In this document: piece by piece, positions 50,047 to 59,353 of the stretch
Numbering within the stretch: position 1 is the stretch's first letter
Layout of the letters: every line of letters starts with the position of its first letter
Assembly: GCA_038210245.1 (NCBI GenBank)
Contig: JBBQWW010000002.1
Location: 78,434 to 142,433, forward strand
Reading direction: 5' to 3'
Length of the DNA stretch: 64,000 nucleotides
Source: Bog-756 sp038210245
GTDB lineage: Bacteria; Actinomycetota; Acidimicrobiia; Acidimicrobiales; RAAP-2
Made by a program: the position numbers and the translations under genes
The notes under the pieces: generated by a model
Databases searched by the model: none
What the model was told of the DNA's origin: nothing
The model's input: the letters and a program-made list of their open reading frames with translations, nothing else

Positions 50047-51408
50047 GTGAGCGGATCGGAAATGGGGCAGCCTGGACAGCTGATCTCCGAGGCACTCAAA
50101 AAGCAGACGCGGACTGTGCAATTCGAGTTCCCTGACCTCGATGGTGGTCTTCGAGCCAAGCTGGTATCCGCCGAGAAGGCATTCTCTACAAGCGGCTCTG
50201 CGATGTGCTCGATCCTCTTTGGGCTGACTGTCGCCGACGATGTCTTTGAAAGCCCCGTTTCGTCAGCAGACAACGGCTATCCGGATGTAGTCGCCATGCC
50301 CGACCTGAGTACGATGCGGTCGTTGCCGTGGAGTCGGTCTACGGCAGCCGTTATTTGTGATTTCCTTGACCACGAAGGCAACCTCTTCGAGGTCGCCCCC
50401 CGTTCGGTCTTAAGACGGGTGATCGAGCGCTATGAGGCCATGGGTTACGTTCCCCGCGTGGCTGCGGAGTGGGAACTCTGCGTTGTTCATCGTGACGATG
50501 AGGTAATGGCTGACGGGCGCCACGGAGAGCTGAGGGCCGTCGGGCGCACCTCGAACGCCTACAGCTCTCTGCGCTTGACTGAGTTGCGACCGCTGGTCGA
50601 GGACTTCTTGGTCCGCATGGATGGCTTGGGGATCAACGTCGAATCTGTTCATACAGAACTAGGCAACGGCATGCTCGAGGTGGCGATCTCGTACGCTCCG
50701 GTGCTTGAGGCCGTTGATGCTGCGGTGCGGGTCAAGACATATCTCAAGGAACTCTGCGGTGAACGTGATCTCGTCGCCACGTTCATGTCGAGATGGCGCC
50801 CCGGCGCACCGACTACCGGTTGCCACTTCCACCAGAGCCTCTGGCGAGAAAGTGCAAATGCCTTTGCAGGCGAGAAAGGCCTCTCTGAACTCGGCCAGTG
50901 GTACCTTGCCGGTCAGCTCGAGACCATGCGAGAGCTCTCCCTGCTCTTCAACCCCACGGTGAACTCTTATAGGCGGCTGCAGCCGGGTAACTTCACTCCG
51001 GCGACGGCTTCGTGGGGCGTCGACAACCGTACGGCGGCGATCCGATTGATCCTCGGTGCACCGAATGCGGTTCGCCTTGAGCATCGGCGCCCGGGAGCAG
51101 ACGTCAATCCCTATTTGGCGGTGGCGGCGATGCTTGCCGGGGGACTGTACGGAATCGAGCATGAGCTCGAGCTGCTGGCGCCTGCCACAGGGGACGCTTT
51201 CTCGGACTCGCGGTTCACGAAGCTGCCGACCTCGTTGGCTGATGCTCTGGATGCCTTTGAGAGCTCGACCCTGGCGCGCCAACTGCTGGGTGAGGCCTTC
51301 GTCGAGCACTACAGCCTCTCGCGTCGTGTCGAGCTCAAGCTATGGGAGCGGTGGCAGGCGGATCAGGTCACAGAGTGGGAACACCGGCGCTACTTTGAGC
51401 GCAGTTGA
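50047..51408 (+). CDS. Glutamine synthetase-like gamma-glutamyl-amine ligase, GS-1
   Basis: 453 residues of the GlnA fold. Metal and substrate residues are present: AAEWELCVV, TELGNGMLEV, CHFHQSLW, and RLEHRRPGADVNPYLAVAAM. Divergence from true glutamine synthetase, and the following amidotransferase, point to PuuA- or AtdA1/TdnQ-type enzymes, which join glutamate to an amine using ATP. GTG 50047 is preceded by GGAGAGG. The amine substrate is unknown. It follows SDR-2 after 30 bases and is followed by a class I GATase. Confidence 0.83.
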   Translation: MSGSEMGQPGQLISEALKKQTRTVQFEFPDLDGGLRAKLVSAEKAFSTSGSAMCSILFGLTVADDVFESPVSSADNGYPDVVAMPDLSTMRSLPWSRSTAAVICDFLDHEGNLFEVAPRSVLRRVIERYEAMGYVPRVAAEWELCVVHRDDEVMADGRHGELRAVGRTSNAYSSLRLTELRPLVEDFLVRMDGLGINVESVHTELGNGMLEVAISYAPVLEAVDAAVRVKTYLKELCGERDLVATFMSRWRPGAPTTGCHFHQSLWRESANAFAGEKGLSELGQWYLAGQLETMRELSLLFNPTVNSYRRLQPGNFTPATASWGVDNRTAAIRLILGAPNAVRLEHRRPGADVNPYLAVAAMLAGGLYGIEHELELLAPATGDAFSDSRFTKLPTSLADALDAFESSTLARQLLGEAFVEHYSLSRRVELKLWERWQADQVTEWEHRRYFERS

Positions 51409-51466
51409 ACCTGCTTCTGGACTGAAGTTTACGGCTTGAATCGAGGCCAAGCACAAGGAGAAGGAC

Positions 51467-52165
51467 TTGAGCGTGAAGCATGCGTCAAGGGTGATTGCAG
51501 TCTTTGAGCACAGCAGCACCGACATAGCCGGCGAGATTGGCCGCCATGCAGTCGATCGAGGTTTCAATCTTGCATCCTTCCGAGTCGATCGGCACGAGAC
51601 CGAGCTGCCTGAGCTCGGGAGCTTCGCCATGCTGCTCGTCATGGGCTCATACGAGTCTGTAAATAGCCGCTCAGCCACGTGGATCGAGCGTGAGCGCGAC
51701 TTCCTGACGGCAGCAGTAGAAGTTGGCACCCCGGTCTTGGGTGTCTGTTTCGGCGCCCAACTCCTTGCCCAGTCGCTCGGTGGATCAGTGAGCCGGCTCG
51801 ACGAGCCCGAGGTCGGCTGGAAGCAGATCGAGGTCAGCGACGAAGGGCTTGTCGTCCCTGGTCCCTGGATGGTCTGGCATGAGGACTACGTGACTGTTCC
51901 GCAGGGAGCGGAGGTGCTGGCGAGGAGCGACGTATGCGTGCAGGCCTTCAGCGCCGGCCTGCACCTCGGTGTGCAGTTTCACCCAGAGGTCTCTCCGCAG
52001 CTCCTCGCCAAATGGACCTCGCACCAGCGTACGTCTGAGACTGCGGATCCGGCAGCGGTCGAACGGCTCCACTCGGGTATCGATGAACACGCGCAAACCT
52101 CAAGCAACAATGCGGCTCGACTGCTCCAAGGCTTCCTTGAACGATCGGGTTTGAGCAGCTACTAG
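51467..52165 (+). CDS. Class I glutamine amidotransferase-like hydrolase
   Basis: 233 residues. Catalytic Cys is in GVCFGAQLLAQ and the His/Glu pair in VQFHPEVSP. Its position directly after a glutamine-synthetase-like gene copies the aniline gene pairs tdnQ-tdnT and atdA1-atdA2, where the second protein hydrolyses the gamma-glutamyl amide. TTG 51467 has AAGGAG six bases upstream; GTG two codons later is also possible. It overlaps the end of the convergent monooxygenase gene by four bases. Confidence 0.82.
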   Translation: MSVKHASRVIAVFEHSSTDIAGEIGRHAVDRGFNLASFRVDRHETELPELGSFAMLLVMGSYESVNSRSATWIERERDFLTAAVEVGTPVLGVCFGAQLLAQSLGGSVSRLDEPEVGWKQIEVSDEGLVVPGPWMVWHEDYVTVPQGAEVLARSDVCVQAFSAGLHLGVQFHPEVSPQLLAKWTSHQRTSETADPAAVERLHSGIDEHAQTSSNNAARLLQGFLERSGLSSY

Positions 52166-53628
52166 CGGTATTTCATGGCGATACGCCTACCGAGCTTCGC
52201 TGCGATCCGGTACTGCGTGCAGTTATAGGGCCACTGGGTCACGATGCGGCCGTCTTCGGCGCGGAAGTAGCTGTCGACCTCCGCCCAGACCGTCTTGAGC
52301 AGTGTCTTCTGGAGCCGATCGTTGTAGCGGCGGTTTATGGTCTTGGAGACTTCGGCGTGTCGGAGCCCTTTTGAGTCCATGCGCGCGATGACCTTGGCAA
52401 TGAAGTCGGCCTGGATCTCGTAGAAGGAAGGGAGTGGGACGCTGACCGTATTGGGTCCGAACATCATGAAGAAATTAGGGAATCCCGGTACAGCAATGCC
52501 GAGGAAGGCTTCCGGCTCTCCACCCCACTGCTGATGGATCTCGACGCCCTGCGGTCCAGTGACGGTGAAGTTCTCAAGGAAGTTGGCCGCTTGGAAGCCC
52601 GTCGCCATGACGATGACGTCGAAGTCGTATTCGTTGCCATCGGCATCCACCGCGCCGTTGCGAGAGAGCTTGGTCATGGCATGGGGTACAAGGTGGACGT
52701 TGGGTTCCAGAAGTGAAGCGTAGTAGTCATCGCTCAGCACGGTACGCCGACCTTCGTAGGGGAAGGAGGGGGTGGCGAGGGCAAGCAACTCGGGATCACT
52801 GGCGAGCGAGTTCTTCAAGAACTCCTCGGAGAGCTTGCGTCGCTGCTTATTGGACCAGCCATCTCGGCGTGCGTGCGCTGCGTTGAAGGACCGGAAGTCG
52901 TAGGAGACGTAGAGGCGCAGCCGTTGGAGCCAATAGAAGAACGGGTTTCGGAAGCGTTGACGTTCGGCGAGAGTGAAGTCCCGGGTGTTCTTCGGGATGA
53001 TCCAGTTCGGCTCGATCTGGAAGACGGTCACGTCGGACGCCGATTTGGCCGCCTCGACGACGATCTGGACAGCTGAGGAGCCGGTGCCGAGCACTGCGAC
53101 GCGCTTGTTCGTCCAGTTCAAATCCGCGATCCAGCGCGAGGTGTGGCAAAGTGTTCCTTCGAACTCCGTCTCGCTTCTCGCGAACGGTGGTATGGCTGGG
53201 ATGTTGAGTACTCCTACAGCGCTTATGACGGCAGTGAAAGGCTCCCAGTCTGTTCCGGGAGCGGTTTGGACATTGTAGGCCTGCTCTACTTCGACCCAGG
53301 TGACGGACTCAACCTTCTCGTCGAAGACGATGTGCCGCCGCAGATCATGGTCGTCGACGACGCCCTCAAGGTAGCGCTGGACCTCGTCCCACTTGGCGTA
53401 GACGCCGGTCCAATTAGATCGCGCGTAAGAAAAGGAGTAGATGTGCGACTCAAGGTCAACCATAGCGCCGGGGTATCGGTTATCCCACCAGGTCCCACCG
53501 ATACCGGCATTCATCTCGAAGATGGTGAGATCCTCGACACCCTGGCGCTTGAGTGCGACGCCGGCGGCGATGCCGCTGAAGCCAGTGCCGATGACTGCGA
53601 CGCGCTGCCGCTCCTTCCGTTCACTCAT
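52162..53628 (-). CDS. Baeyer-Villiger-type flavin monooxygenase
   Basis: 488 residues. FAD motif GTGFSG at residues 14-19, GGTWWDNRYPGAMVD, the Baeyer-Villiger fingerprint FEGTLCHTSRW near residue 158, and the NADPH motif GTGSSA. It would insert oxygen into a ketone or oxidise a heteroatom such as an amine N. The Puu pathway uses a different flavin oxidase, so this may do its work here; that is inference. ATG 53628 has GGAG seven bases upstream. Confidence 0.9.
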   Translation of the reverse strand: MSERKERQRVAVIGTGFSGIAAGVALKRQGVEDLTIFEMNAGIGGTWWDNRYPGAMVDLESHIYSFSYARSNWTGVYAKWDEVQRYLEGVVDDHDLRRHIVFDEKVESVTWVEVEQAYNVQTAPGTDWEPFTAVISAVGVLNIPAIPPFARSETEFEGTLCHTSRWIADLNWTNKRVAVLGTGSSAVQIVVEAAKSASDVTVFQIEPNWIIPKNTRDFTLAERQRFRNPFFYWLQRLRLYVSYDFRSFNAAHARRDGWSNKQRRKLSEEFLKNSLASDPELLALATPSFPYEGRRTVLSDDYYASLLEPNVHLVPHAMTKLSRNGAVDADGNEYDFDVIVMATGFQAANFLENFTVTGPQGVEIHQQWGGEPEAFLGIAVPGFPNFFMMFGPNTVSVPLPSFYEIQADFIAKVIARMDSKGLRHAEVSKTINRRYNDRLQKTLLKTVWAEVDSYFRAEDGRIVTQWPYNCTQYRIAAKLGRRIAMKYR

Positions 53629-53703
53629 CGTCGATCTCCTGGATGCTCATCCCCACGCCCTCCTGTGCTTCTGTTCGACCAGAGGACCCATCGGCCCCGC
53701 CGA

Positions 53704-53793
53704 TAGGTCCAAAAAGTAGACCAAAGGTTCGAGCGAGTCAAGTAGTGGAAGCCATCGCACGCGTTGACGTTCCTAATAGATACTAAGGTCTAA
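53704..53793. promoter_or_regulatory. GGTCYA motif cluster in the monooxygenase/SDR-3 divergent gap
   Basis: TAGGTCCAA (53704-53712), TAGACCAAA (53717-53725, the reverse orientation of TTTGGTCTA) and AAGGTCTAA (53785-53793) all lie in this 234-base gap. They bracket the likely promoters of both divergent genes, so one regulator could control both. No clear -35/-10 pair was assigned. Confidence 0.45.
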
Positions 53794-53862
53794 TGTGTGG
53801 GCCAAAAGCTAGGCTCGCAGTGTCTGTACTTCCAAACCCGTGAGCTGAGTCAGGAGGGAGAG

Positions 53863-54588
53863 ATGAACGGACAAGTCATCGTCACGGGGGGTGCGGGTTG
53901 CATCGGCGTCGCAATCTGCAGACGCCTACAAGAAGCGGGCCAGCACCCCGTGGCTCTAGACGTAAGGGAGGCAATAAGGGCCGTTAGCTGGGAAGCGCCG
54001 GAGAATTTCGGCATTACACCACTCGTCGGCGATGTGACCGATCGAGACAGCATCGAGACAGCGGCTGCGTCAATAAGCGACGACCCGCTTGTCGGGATCG
54101 TGAACTGCGCCGGCATCTTGCGCGACACCTTTCTTGGAAATGTGTTGGATGAGAATATGGAGCTGATGTTTCAAGTGAACATCGCAGGTATGGCTCGGGT
54201 GACGGACGTCTTCGCCCCGCTGATGGCCGACGGAGGGGCCATTGTCAACATCGGCTCACTGACGGGCAGCATCGGTCGATTCGTGGGTGCCTCCGTTTAC
54301 GGAGCGACGAAGGCAGGGGTTGCCGCCTACACGACCTACCTTGCCGTTGAGTTGGCGCCGAGGACGATCCGGGTGAACGCAGTCGCACCTGGCGTTATCC
54401 GGGCGCCGATGAGCCCCTCGATGAGGGCCGTGTCCGGAGGCGAAGAGTCCTCAGCGGCAAACACCGTTCTGGGTCGCATCGGCGAGCCTGAGGAGGTCGC
54501 AGAGGTTGTTGAGTTCCTCCTCTCCGAACGGTCGTCGTACATAACAGCCCAGACACTGCTGGTCGACGGCGGCTTCGTGGCGAGATGA
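53863..54588 (+). CDS. SDR family oxidoreductase, SDR-3
   Basis: 241 residues: cofactor motif VTGGAGCIG, NCAG, catalytic NIGSLTGSIGRFVGASVYGA with Tyr and Lys in YGATKAG, and AQTLLVDGG at the C-terminus. ATG 53863 has AGGAGG upstream, a strong ribosome site. It is coupled by ATGA overlap to the DUF1116 gene. Substrate unknown. Confidence 0.88.
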   Translation: MNGQVIVTGGAGCIGVAICRRLQEAGQHPVALDVREAIRAVSWEAPENFGITPLVGDVTDRDSIETAAASISDDPLVGIVNCAGILRDTFLGNVLDENMELMFQVNIAGMARVTDVFAPLMADGGAIVNIGSLTGSIGRFVGASVYGATKAGVAAYTTYLAVELAPRTIRVNAVAPGVIRAPMSPSMRAVSGGEESSAANTVLGRIGEPEEVAEVVEFLLSERSSYITAQTLLVDGGFVAR

Positions 54589-55844
54589 GTGTCGCTCCGT
54601 CGCAGTGTCGGGCCGCCAATGATGAGGCGTTGGCGAGACTCTGTGCCGCTGATCCAATCGTTGTCGACGTGGCCTCCGCCATCGACGTTATGCCCGGCTA
54701 CAAGAAGAACCTCATCCTCACCTCGGGGGCCCCCTTGCCTTGGCCCGAGTATGAGGGTGGTCAGCGCGAGGCGATCATAGGCGGTGCGCTCTTCGAGGGA
54801 CTCGCTCCGGATCGTGAGGCGGCTATCGCTGCCCTTGACAGAGGAGAGATCGAGGTTGGGGGCTGCCACGATCACGGCGCAGTAGGTTCGCTAGCGGGTA
54901 TCTACACTGCTTCGATGCCAGTCTTCGTCGTCGAGGATCCCGTCTACGACAACAGGGCCTTCTGCAATTTCTACGAGGGAAAGGACCCTCGACGTCTCAA
55001 CTACGGCTGCTACGACGAGGGCGTCCATAAGCGGCTTGAGCACGTCAACAAGGTCTATGCACCTGTGATCGGAGAGGCCATCCGACGTACTGGCGGGATC
55101 CCGCTCAAACCCCTGATGGCAAAGGGGCTGCGAATGGGCGACGAATGCCACAGCCGAAACAGCGCGTCGTCATTGCTCTTCAGCCGAGCGATCTTCGAGC
55201 CGGCCCTCGAAATGACCAAAACGGATGGTGGACGGGTTGCCGAGACCTTCCTGCATGTAGCGGAGAACGATTACTTCTTCCTCCGGCTCTCGATGGCGGC
55301 AGCCAAAGCGATAGCCGACTCCATCGTCGGGCTCGAGGGCTCGAGCATCGTCTCCGCTATGGCCTTCAGCTGCAAGGGTTTTTCAATTCGGGTGAGCGGC
55401 CTCGGTGACGAGTGGTTTAGAGGCCCTAATCCCACTCACGAGGGCAAGCTCTTCCCCGGGCACGACGAATCCGAGATCACCTGGATGGGTGGCGAGAGCC
55501 CGATCACCGAGACCGTCGGCCTCGGTGGGTTTGCCCAGGCGTGCGCGCTCTCCCTGCAGGAATACCAGGGCGGCTCGCCTCAGACGATGATCGAGCGAAA
55601 CGAGGAGATGTACCGGATTACATGGGGTGAAAACAGCATCTTCAAGATTCCCCTCTTCGGCTTTCGGGGTACGCCGACTGGTATCGACTTATTCAAGGTA
55701 CTCGAGGAGAGCGTCATGCCGGTCATGGACGTAGGACTAGCGGGTCGCGACGGTGGGCAGATCGGCGCAGGCGTCATCAGGGCACCGCGTGCCTGCTTCG
55801 AGGACGCTGCCGCCCGTTGGTCGGTGCGCTATAGCGGCACCTAA
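54585..55844 (+). CDS. DUF1116 / AllG (YlbE)-like protein
   Basis: 419 residues. CHDHGAVGSLAGIYTASMPV, FVVEDPVYDNRAFCNFYEG and RMGDECHSRNSA match the DUF1116 family, whose YlbE/AllG members work with FdrA/AllF and YlbF/AllH in oxamate carbamoyl transfer during allantoin use. Here no FdrA, AllH or carbamate kinase is seen nearby, so it is an orphan component, perhaps with another function in amine or amide metabolism. The ATG overlaps the SDR-3 stop. Confidence 0.8.
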   Translation: MSVAPSQCRAANDEALARLCAADPIVVDVASAIDVMPGYKKNLILTSGAPLPWPEYEGGQREAIIGGALFEGLAPDREAAIAALDRGEIEVGGCHDHGAVGSLAGIYTASMPVFVVEDPVYDNRAFCNFYEGKDPRRLNYGCYDEGVHKRLEHVNKVYAPVIGEAIRRTGGIPLKPLMAKGLRMGDECHSRNSASSLLFSRAIFEPALEMTKTDGGRVAETFLHVAENDYFFLRLSMAAAKAIADSIVGLEGSSIVSAMAFSCKGFSIRVSGLGDEWFRGPNPTHEGKLFPGHDESEITWMGGESPITETVGLGGFAQACALSLQEYQGGSPQTMIERNEEMYRITWGENSIFKIPLFGFRGTPTGIDLFKVLEESVMPVMDVGLAGRDGGQIGAGVIRAPRACFEDAAARWSVRYSGT

Positions 55845-55910
55845 GCACGAGCACGTGACCACGCGGTCTCACTACGGTGACCGCAAGCAACGAGTGAGAC
55901 AAGTATCAGT

Positions 55911-55920
55911 ACTGGTCATT
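55911..55920 (+). promoter_or_regulatory. TGGTC half-site upstream of GS-2
   Basis: ACTGGTCATT lies 20 bases before the GS-2 ATG. It is a weaker match to the island motif (no YA after GGTC) and is included as a possible half-site only. Confidence 0.25.
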
Positions 55921-55939
55921 GTCAAGAAGGAGGGGACTC

Positions 55940-57334
55940 ATGACGTCTCTGCAGCTGGGACCGGGTGGTCGACTGAGCTTCGAAGATTACCTACAGCTGA
56001 CGGCTAACGATGAAGTAGACACCGTCATCTGCGCGGTGCCTGATCCATACGGGCGACTGATGGGCAAGCGACTCAACCCGCGATCATTCCAGCGGCTCTG
56101 TATTGATAGTGATGGGGTGCGTGGTTCGTCTTACCTTTTTGCTACCGACATCGACATGAACCCGATGGAACTAACCGTGGCCAGTGCGACGAATGGCTAC
56201 CGGGACTTCCGTATGGTGCCTGATCTCGGCACCTTGCGCCGTGTACCTTGGGAGCCGCACGCGGTAATCGTTCTCTGTGATGCGTACGAGGAGGGTGCAG
56301 ATGATCTGTTGGCGGTCGCACCACGATCGATCCTGCGTTCTCAACTCGACCAAGCGGCTTCACGCGACTTGACCTTTCGCTTCGCCTCCGAGCTTGAGTT
56401 CTACTTGGCGAATACGACGCACGCAGGTGCTGACGGCCAGAGCGTAGAGGATATCGATCGAACCTCCCTGCACAGAATGGACTACAACCTGCTCCAGACG
56501 GCCGAAGACGACTGGTTCATCCGAGTCCTGCGCAATGGCCTCGATCGTTTCGGCATTCCCGTGGAGTCCTCGAAGACCGAGTGGGGACTTGGTCAGCAGG
56601 AGATCACCATCGATCACGCTCCGGCACTTGAGATGGCCGACCACCACATTCTCTTCAAGCACTCGATCAAGCAGTTGGCCCATGCTGCCGGACTGACAGC
56701 CTCGTTTATGGCGAAGCCTGGTATCAATGAAATCGGCTCGTCGTGCCACATCCACGCCAGCCTCTGGTCCGCTTCGACGGGGAGGGCGCTTGACTTCGAC
56801 CCCAGCCGACCCGATCACTTCTCAGACGTCTTCGGTAGCTTTGTCGCGGGCCAAGTCGAGCACGCTCTTGAACTCGGCCTCCTATGGGCGCCCACGGTAA
56901 ATTCTTACAAGCGCTACCTGCCCAACCAGTTCGCGGGCACCGCCCTCGTCGTCGGCTGGGATAACCGATCCTGCGCCTTCCGAATTGTAGGCGAGAACGA
57001 CGGGTTCCGCGTCGAGAACCGGATTCCGGGAGCTGACGTCAACCCCTACCACGCCTATGCCGCGACCGTAGCGGCCGGGCTTGACGGCATCGACCGGGGA
57101 TTGGCAAGTCCCGCGATCTATCGTGGGGACGCCTACTCAGACGGTGGCCTCAACTGCATGACCACTACGATGCATCATTCGATAGACCAGTTCCGAAATA
57201 GCAAGTTTGCTCAGCGCGCCTTCGGCGAAGGGGTACACGAGCACCTGACGAGCTTTGCTGCAGCTGAACTCGGGTACTTCGAACATGGCGCCGTAACCGA
57301 CTGGGAGGTCGGCCGCTATTTCGACAGGATCTGA
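55940..57334 (+). CDS. Glutamine synthetase-like gamma-glutamyl-amine ligase, GS-2
   Basis: 464 residues, GlnA fold: FASELEFYL, TEWGLGQQEI, SSCHIHASLW and VENRIPGADVNPYHAYAA. It differs clearly from GS-1, so this is not a recent duplication. Like GS-1 it probably ligates glutamate to an amine. ATG 55940 has AAGGAGGGG upstream. It is convergent with a class II amidotransferase gene and separated from it by a hairpin, so GS-2 closes the SDR-3/DUF1116 unit. Confidence 0.82.
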   Translation: MTSLQLGPGGRLSFEDYLQLTANDEVDTVICAVPDPYGRLMGKRLNPRSFQRLCIDSDGVRGSSYLFATDIDMNPMELTVASATNGYRDFRMVPDLGTLRRVPWEPHAVIVLCDAYEEGADDLLAVAPRSILRSQLDQAASRDLTFRFASELEFYLANTTHAGADGQSVEDIDRTSLHRMDYNLLQTAEDDWFIRVLRNGLDRFGIPVESSKTEWGLGQQEITIDHAPALEMADHHILFKHSIKQLAHAAGLTASFMAKPGINEIGSSCHIHASLWSASTGRALDFDPSRPDHFSDVFGSFVAGQVEHALELGLLWAPTVNSYKRYLPNQFAGTALVVGWDNRSCAFRIVGENDGFRVENRIPGADVNPYHAYAATVAAGLDGIDRGLASPAIYRGDAYSDGGLNCMTTTMHHSIDQFRNSKFAQRAFGEGVHEHLTSFAAAELGYFEHGAVTDWEVGRYFDRI

Positions 57335-57339
57335 CGGAT

Positions 57340-57360
57340 ACTCAGTGTTGAGCGCTGAGT
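57340..57360. terminator. Bidirectional hairpin between GS-2 and the class II GATase
   Basis: ACTCAGTG (57340-57347) pairs with CGCTGAGT (57353-57360), an 8-bp stem with one G-T pair and a 5-base loop, within the 30-base gap between two convergent genes. No long T-run follows. A terminator serving both directions is likely. Confidence 0.5.
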
Positions 57361-57364
57361 GAGA

Positions 57365-58192
57365 TCAGTCAACTTCTAGTCTCGCTGAGCTCGAATCAAT
57401 CGCATCTATCGTGATCGAGCCAGACTCAAGCTCGATGATGACCAGTGAGTCGTTCTCCAGAGTGCACCAGCTCTCTTCAGCGATCCCCATCGAAGAGATC
57501 AGAAAGCATCCGTCCCGCTCTACGTAGCGAAGATGGTAATAACCAGCGTCGTGGCCGGGTGGAAGCTCCTCGCGGCTTCCGCTAGCCACCTGGAGGCGCT
57601 GAACGGGCACGGGTGTATTGTCCTGCATCTGGATCACCACGACCAGGCCGTGCCCAAGGAGGATGGCGTTGAGGCTGCCTAGTCCACAAGTCGCTCGGAT
57701 GTCCCTGAGGGCGCAGTGGATACCAGCTTTGACGTCACCAAGTTCAGCAATCCGCTGGAGAACCAGCAGGAAATATCGCTTCGAGTCAGTGTCGGCCCGG
57801 AGCAACTCCCGAGTCCCTTCAAATAGCAGGTCGTCTAGTCGCTCCGAGCCTGGAATGGCCCCGTTGTGAGCGAAGCACCAATTTCGGGCGATAAATGGGT
57901 GGTTATTCTCGACTCTGACCGGAAAGCCTGGGGTAGCCCAGCGGAGATGGACCAGTCCGGCTAGACCAAGCCGGGCCGAAGCGAGTTCGAAATAGCGAGA
58001 ATCCTCTTTCGCCCGATGCACGGAGCACTCGTGTCCAGGAGTCCCTGTCGTGGCTGATGAGTTGATCCAAGCCATCCCCCAACCGTCCGAGTGGAGCGAG
58101 GACAGATTAGAGAAGCTCTGGAACTCATCGGCACTCAGCAGCTCAGTGAGCGCTCGATTGTCATCGCTCGTGTATGCAAGGAAGCGACACAC
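57365..58192 (-). CDS. Class II glutamine amidotransferase domain protein
   Basis: 275 residues starting VCRFLAYTSD, so Cys2 becomes the N-terminal nucleophile after Met removal. SLHSDGWGMAW, LRWATPG, NNHPFIARNWCFAHNGAIP and ADTDSKRYFL are typical of stand-alone YafJ/EgtC-like class II enzymes. It could hydrolyse a gamma-glutamyl amide or supply ammonia to a partner. The GTG start has GGAG eleven bases upstream. Its promoter region holds TTGGTCTAC (58216-58224). Confidence 0.83.
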   Translation of the reverse strand: MCRFLAYTSDDNRALTELLSADEFQSFSNLSSLHSDGWGMAWINSSATTGTPGHECSVHRAKEDSRYFELASARLGLAGLVHLRWATPGFPVRVENNHPFIARNWCFAHNGAIPGSERLDDLLFEGTRELLRADTDSKRYFLLVLQRIAELGDVKAGIHCALRDIRATCGLGSLNAILLGHGLVVVIQMQDNTPVPVQRLQVASGSREELPPGHDAGYYHLRYVERDGCFLISSMGIAEESWCTLENDSLVIIELESGSITIDAIDSSSARLEVD

Positions 58193-58215
58193 GGTTCGTG
58201 GACTCCTTCGGCTGC

Positions 58216-58238
58216 TTGGTCTACGGCCTAGTGGTCCG
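58216..58238. promoter_or_regulatory. GGTCTA and GGTCC motifs upstream of the class II GATase
   Basis: TTGGTCTAC (58216-58224) and AGTGGTCCG (58230-58238) lie 24 and 38 bases before the GTG start on the minus strand. They match the motif seen before other island operons. Confidence 0.4.
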
Positions 58239-58322
58239 TCGCGGATTTAGTTGCGGTGGCGACAACGCTCTCACCGGCGCGAATGGTGTCAGCACCACCC
58301 CAGCCATTTGAGCGACGCACCA

Positions 58323-59255
58323 CTAGCGGAGAGCCGCAGCAATCGCGTCTCCCACTTCGTCGAGGCCGGCGACAGCCTCGCTGAGCTTGCCGCCAAACAG
58401 GAGGAAGCCGTGCGGCATTTGGTCGTGCTCGCTGAGGACAACGGGCACCCCAGCAGCGCTGAGCCTCTCCGCGTAGGCGAGACCTTCGTCGTGGAGCGGG
58501 TCGAAGGCCGCCACCATGACAAAGGCGGGAGGCAGGCCTCTAAGCGCTGTTGCCGCAACTGGGCCAGCATAGGGGGTGTCGCGGAGGGGCCCTGGAGCAT
58601 ACTGGGCCCAGTACCATGCGAGCTCCTCAGCTGAGAGAAAGGGATCGTCTGCGTTGGTCCGATAGGACTCACTGTCCATACCAGGATCGAGTGCTGGGTA
58701 GAGGAGGAACTGATGGCAAAGCGGCGGGCCCCCTTCGTCGCGTAGCCGAAGTGCCGTCGCAGCGGCTAGGTTCCCACCAGAGCTGTCGCCTGCGACGCCA
58801 AGGCGGCGCGGGTCGATGCCCCACTTCGCTCCGTCGTTGGCCGCCCAACGGACGATGTCGCAGGCATCGTCAAGGGCCGCCGGGTAGGGGTGCTCGGGCG
58901 CTCGGCGGTAGTGAACCGAGGCCATCGCGACGCCGCTCCGCCTTGCTATGGCTCGGCACATCCCGTCGTGGGAGTCGAGATCGCCGAAGACCCAGCCACC
59001 GCCATGGAAGAACACCACCAAGGGTCGAGGGTCTTCGGAGGGCCCGGGGAGGTAGAGGCGGATGGGGATCGCATGGTTGCCGACCACCACCTCAAGGTCC
59101 TCGATTTGGTCAAGGGTTCCGACGGCGGTCACAGAGGCGATCAAGTCGGAAAAGTTGGCACGAGCTTGAGAAAGGGGGAGGGTACGGCTGGAGGGACGAC
59201 CGGCGGCGATCAACTCGTCGAGCAGAGCCTGGAGTTCCTGGCCAGCATTAGTCAC
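58323..59255 (-). CDS. Alpha/beta hydrolase, hormone-sensitive-lipase family
   Basis: 310 residues. The oxyanion motif HGGGW lies near residue 83, the nucleophile GDSSGG near 155, the acid Asp in AAFDPLHDEG and the His in MPHGFLLF. It is an esterase or amidase of the HSL (family IV) type, acting on short acyl substrates. GTG start. It is divergent from the unrecognised Cys-rich protein, with a perfect AATGGACCATT dyad between them. It may release an acid or alcohol from the pathway substrate. Confidence 0.9.
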   Translation of the reverse strand: MTNAGQELQALLDELIAAGRPSSRTLPLSQARANFSDLIASVTAVGTLDQIEDLEVVVGNHAIPIRLYLPGPSEDPRPLVVFFHGGGWVFGDLDSHDGMCRAIARRSGVAMASVHYRRAPEHPYPAALDDACDIVRWAANDGAKWGIDPRRLGVAGDSSGGNLAAATALRLRDEGGPPLCHQFLLYPALDPGMDSESYRTNADDPFLSAEELAWYWAQYAPGPLRDTPYAGPVAATALRGLPPAFVMVAAFDPLHDEGLAYAERLSAAGVPVVLSEHDQMPHGFLLFGGKLSEAVAGLDEVGDAIAAALR

Positions 59256-59286
59256 TGGCGGGTTCGCAAGTCGGCATGGTATGGAT

Positions 59287-59297
59287 AATGGACCATT
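59287..59297. promoter_or_regulatory. Perfect dyad AATGG-A-CCATT in divergent gap
   Basis: An 11-base palindrome between the hydrolase and the Cys-rich protein gene. On the minus strand TACCAT follows shortly as a possible -10 for the hydrolase, so a bound repressor would block it. It carries the same GGACC/GGTCC core as the site at 60369. Confidence 0.5.
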
Positions 59298-59353
59298 GGT
59301 TGTTCAGAGGTCAAGGGCAATTAGGAAGATGACAGATGACGGGAGGTGACGAG

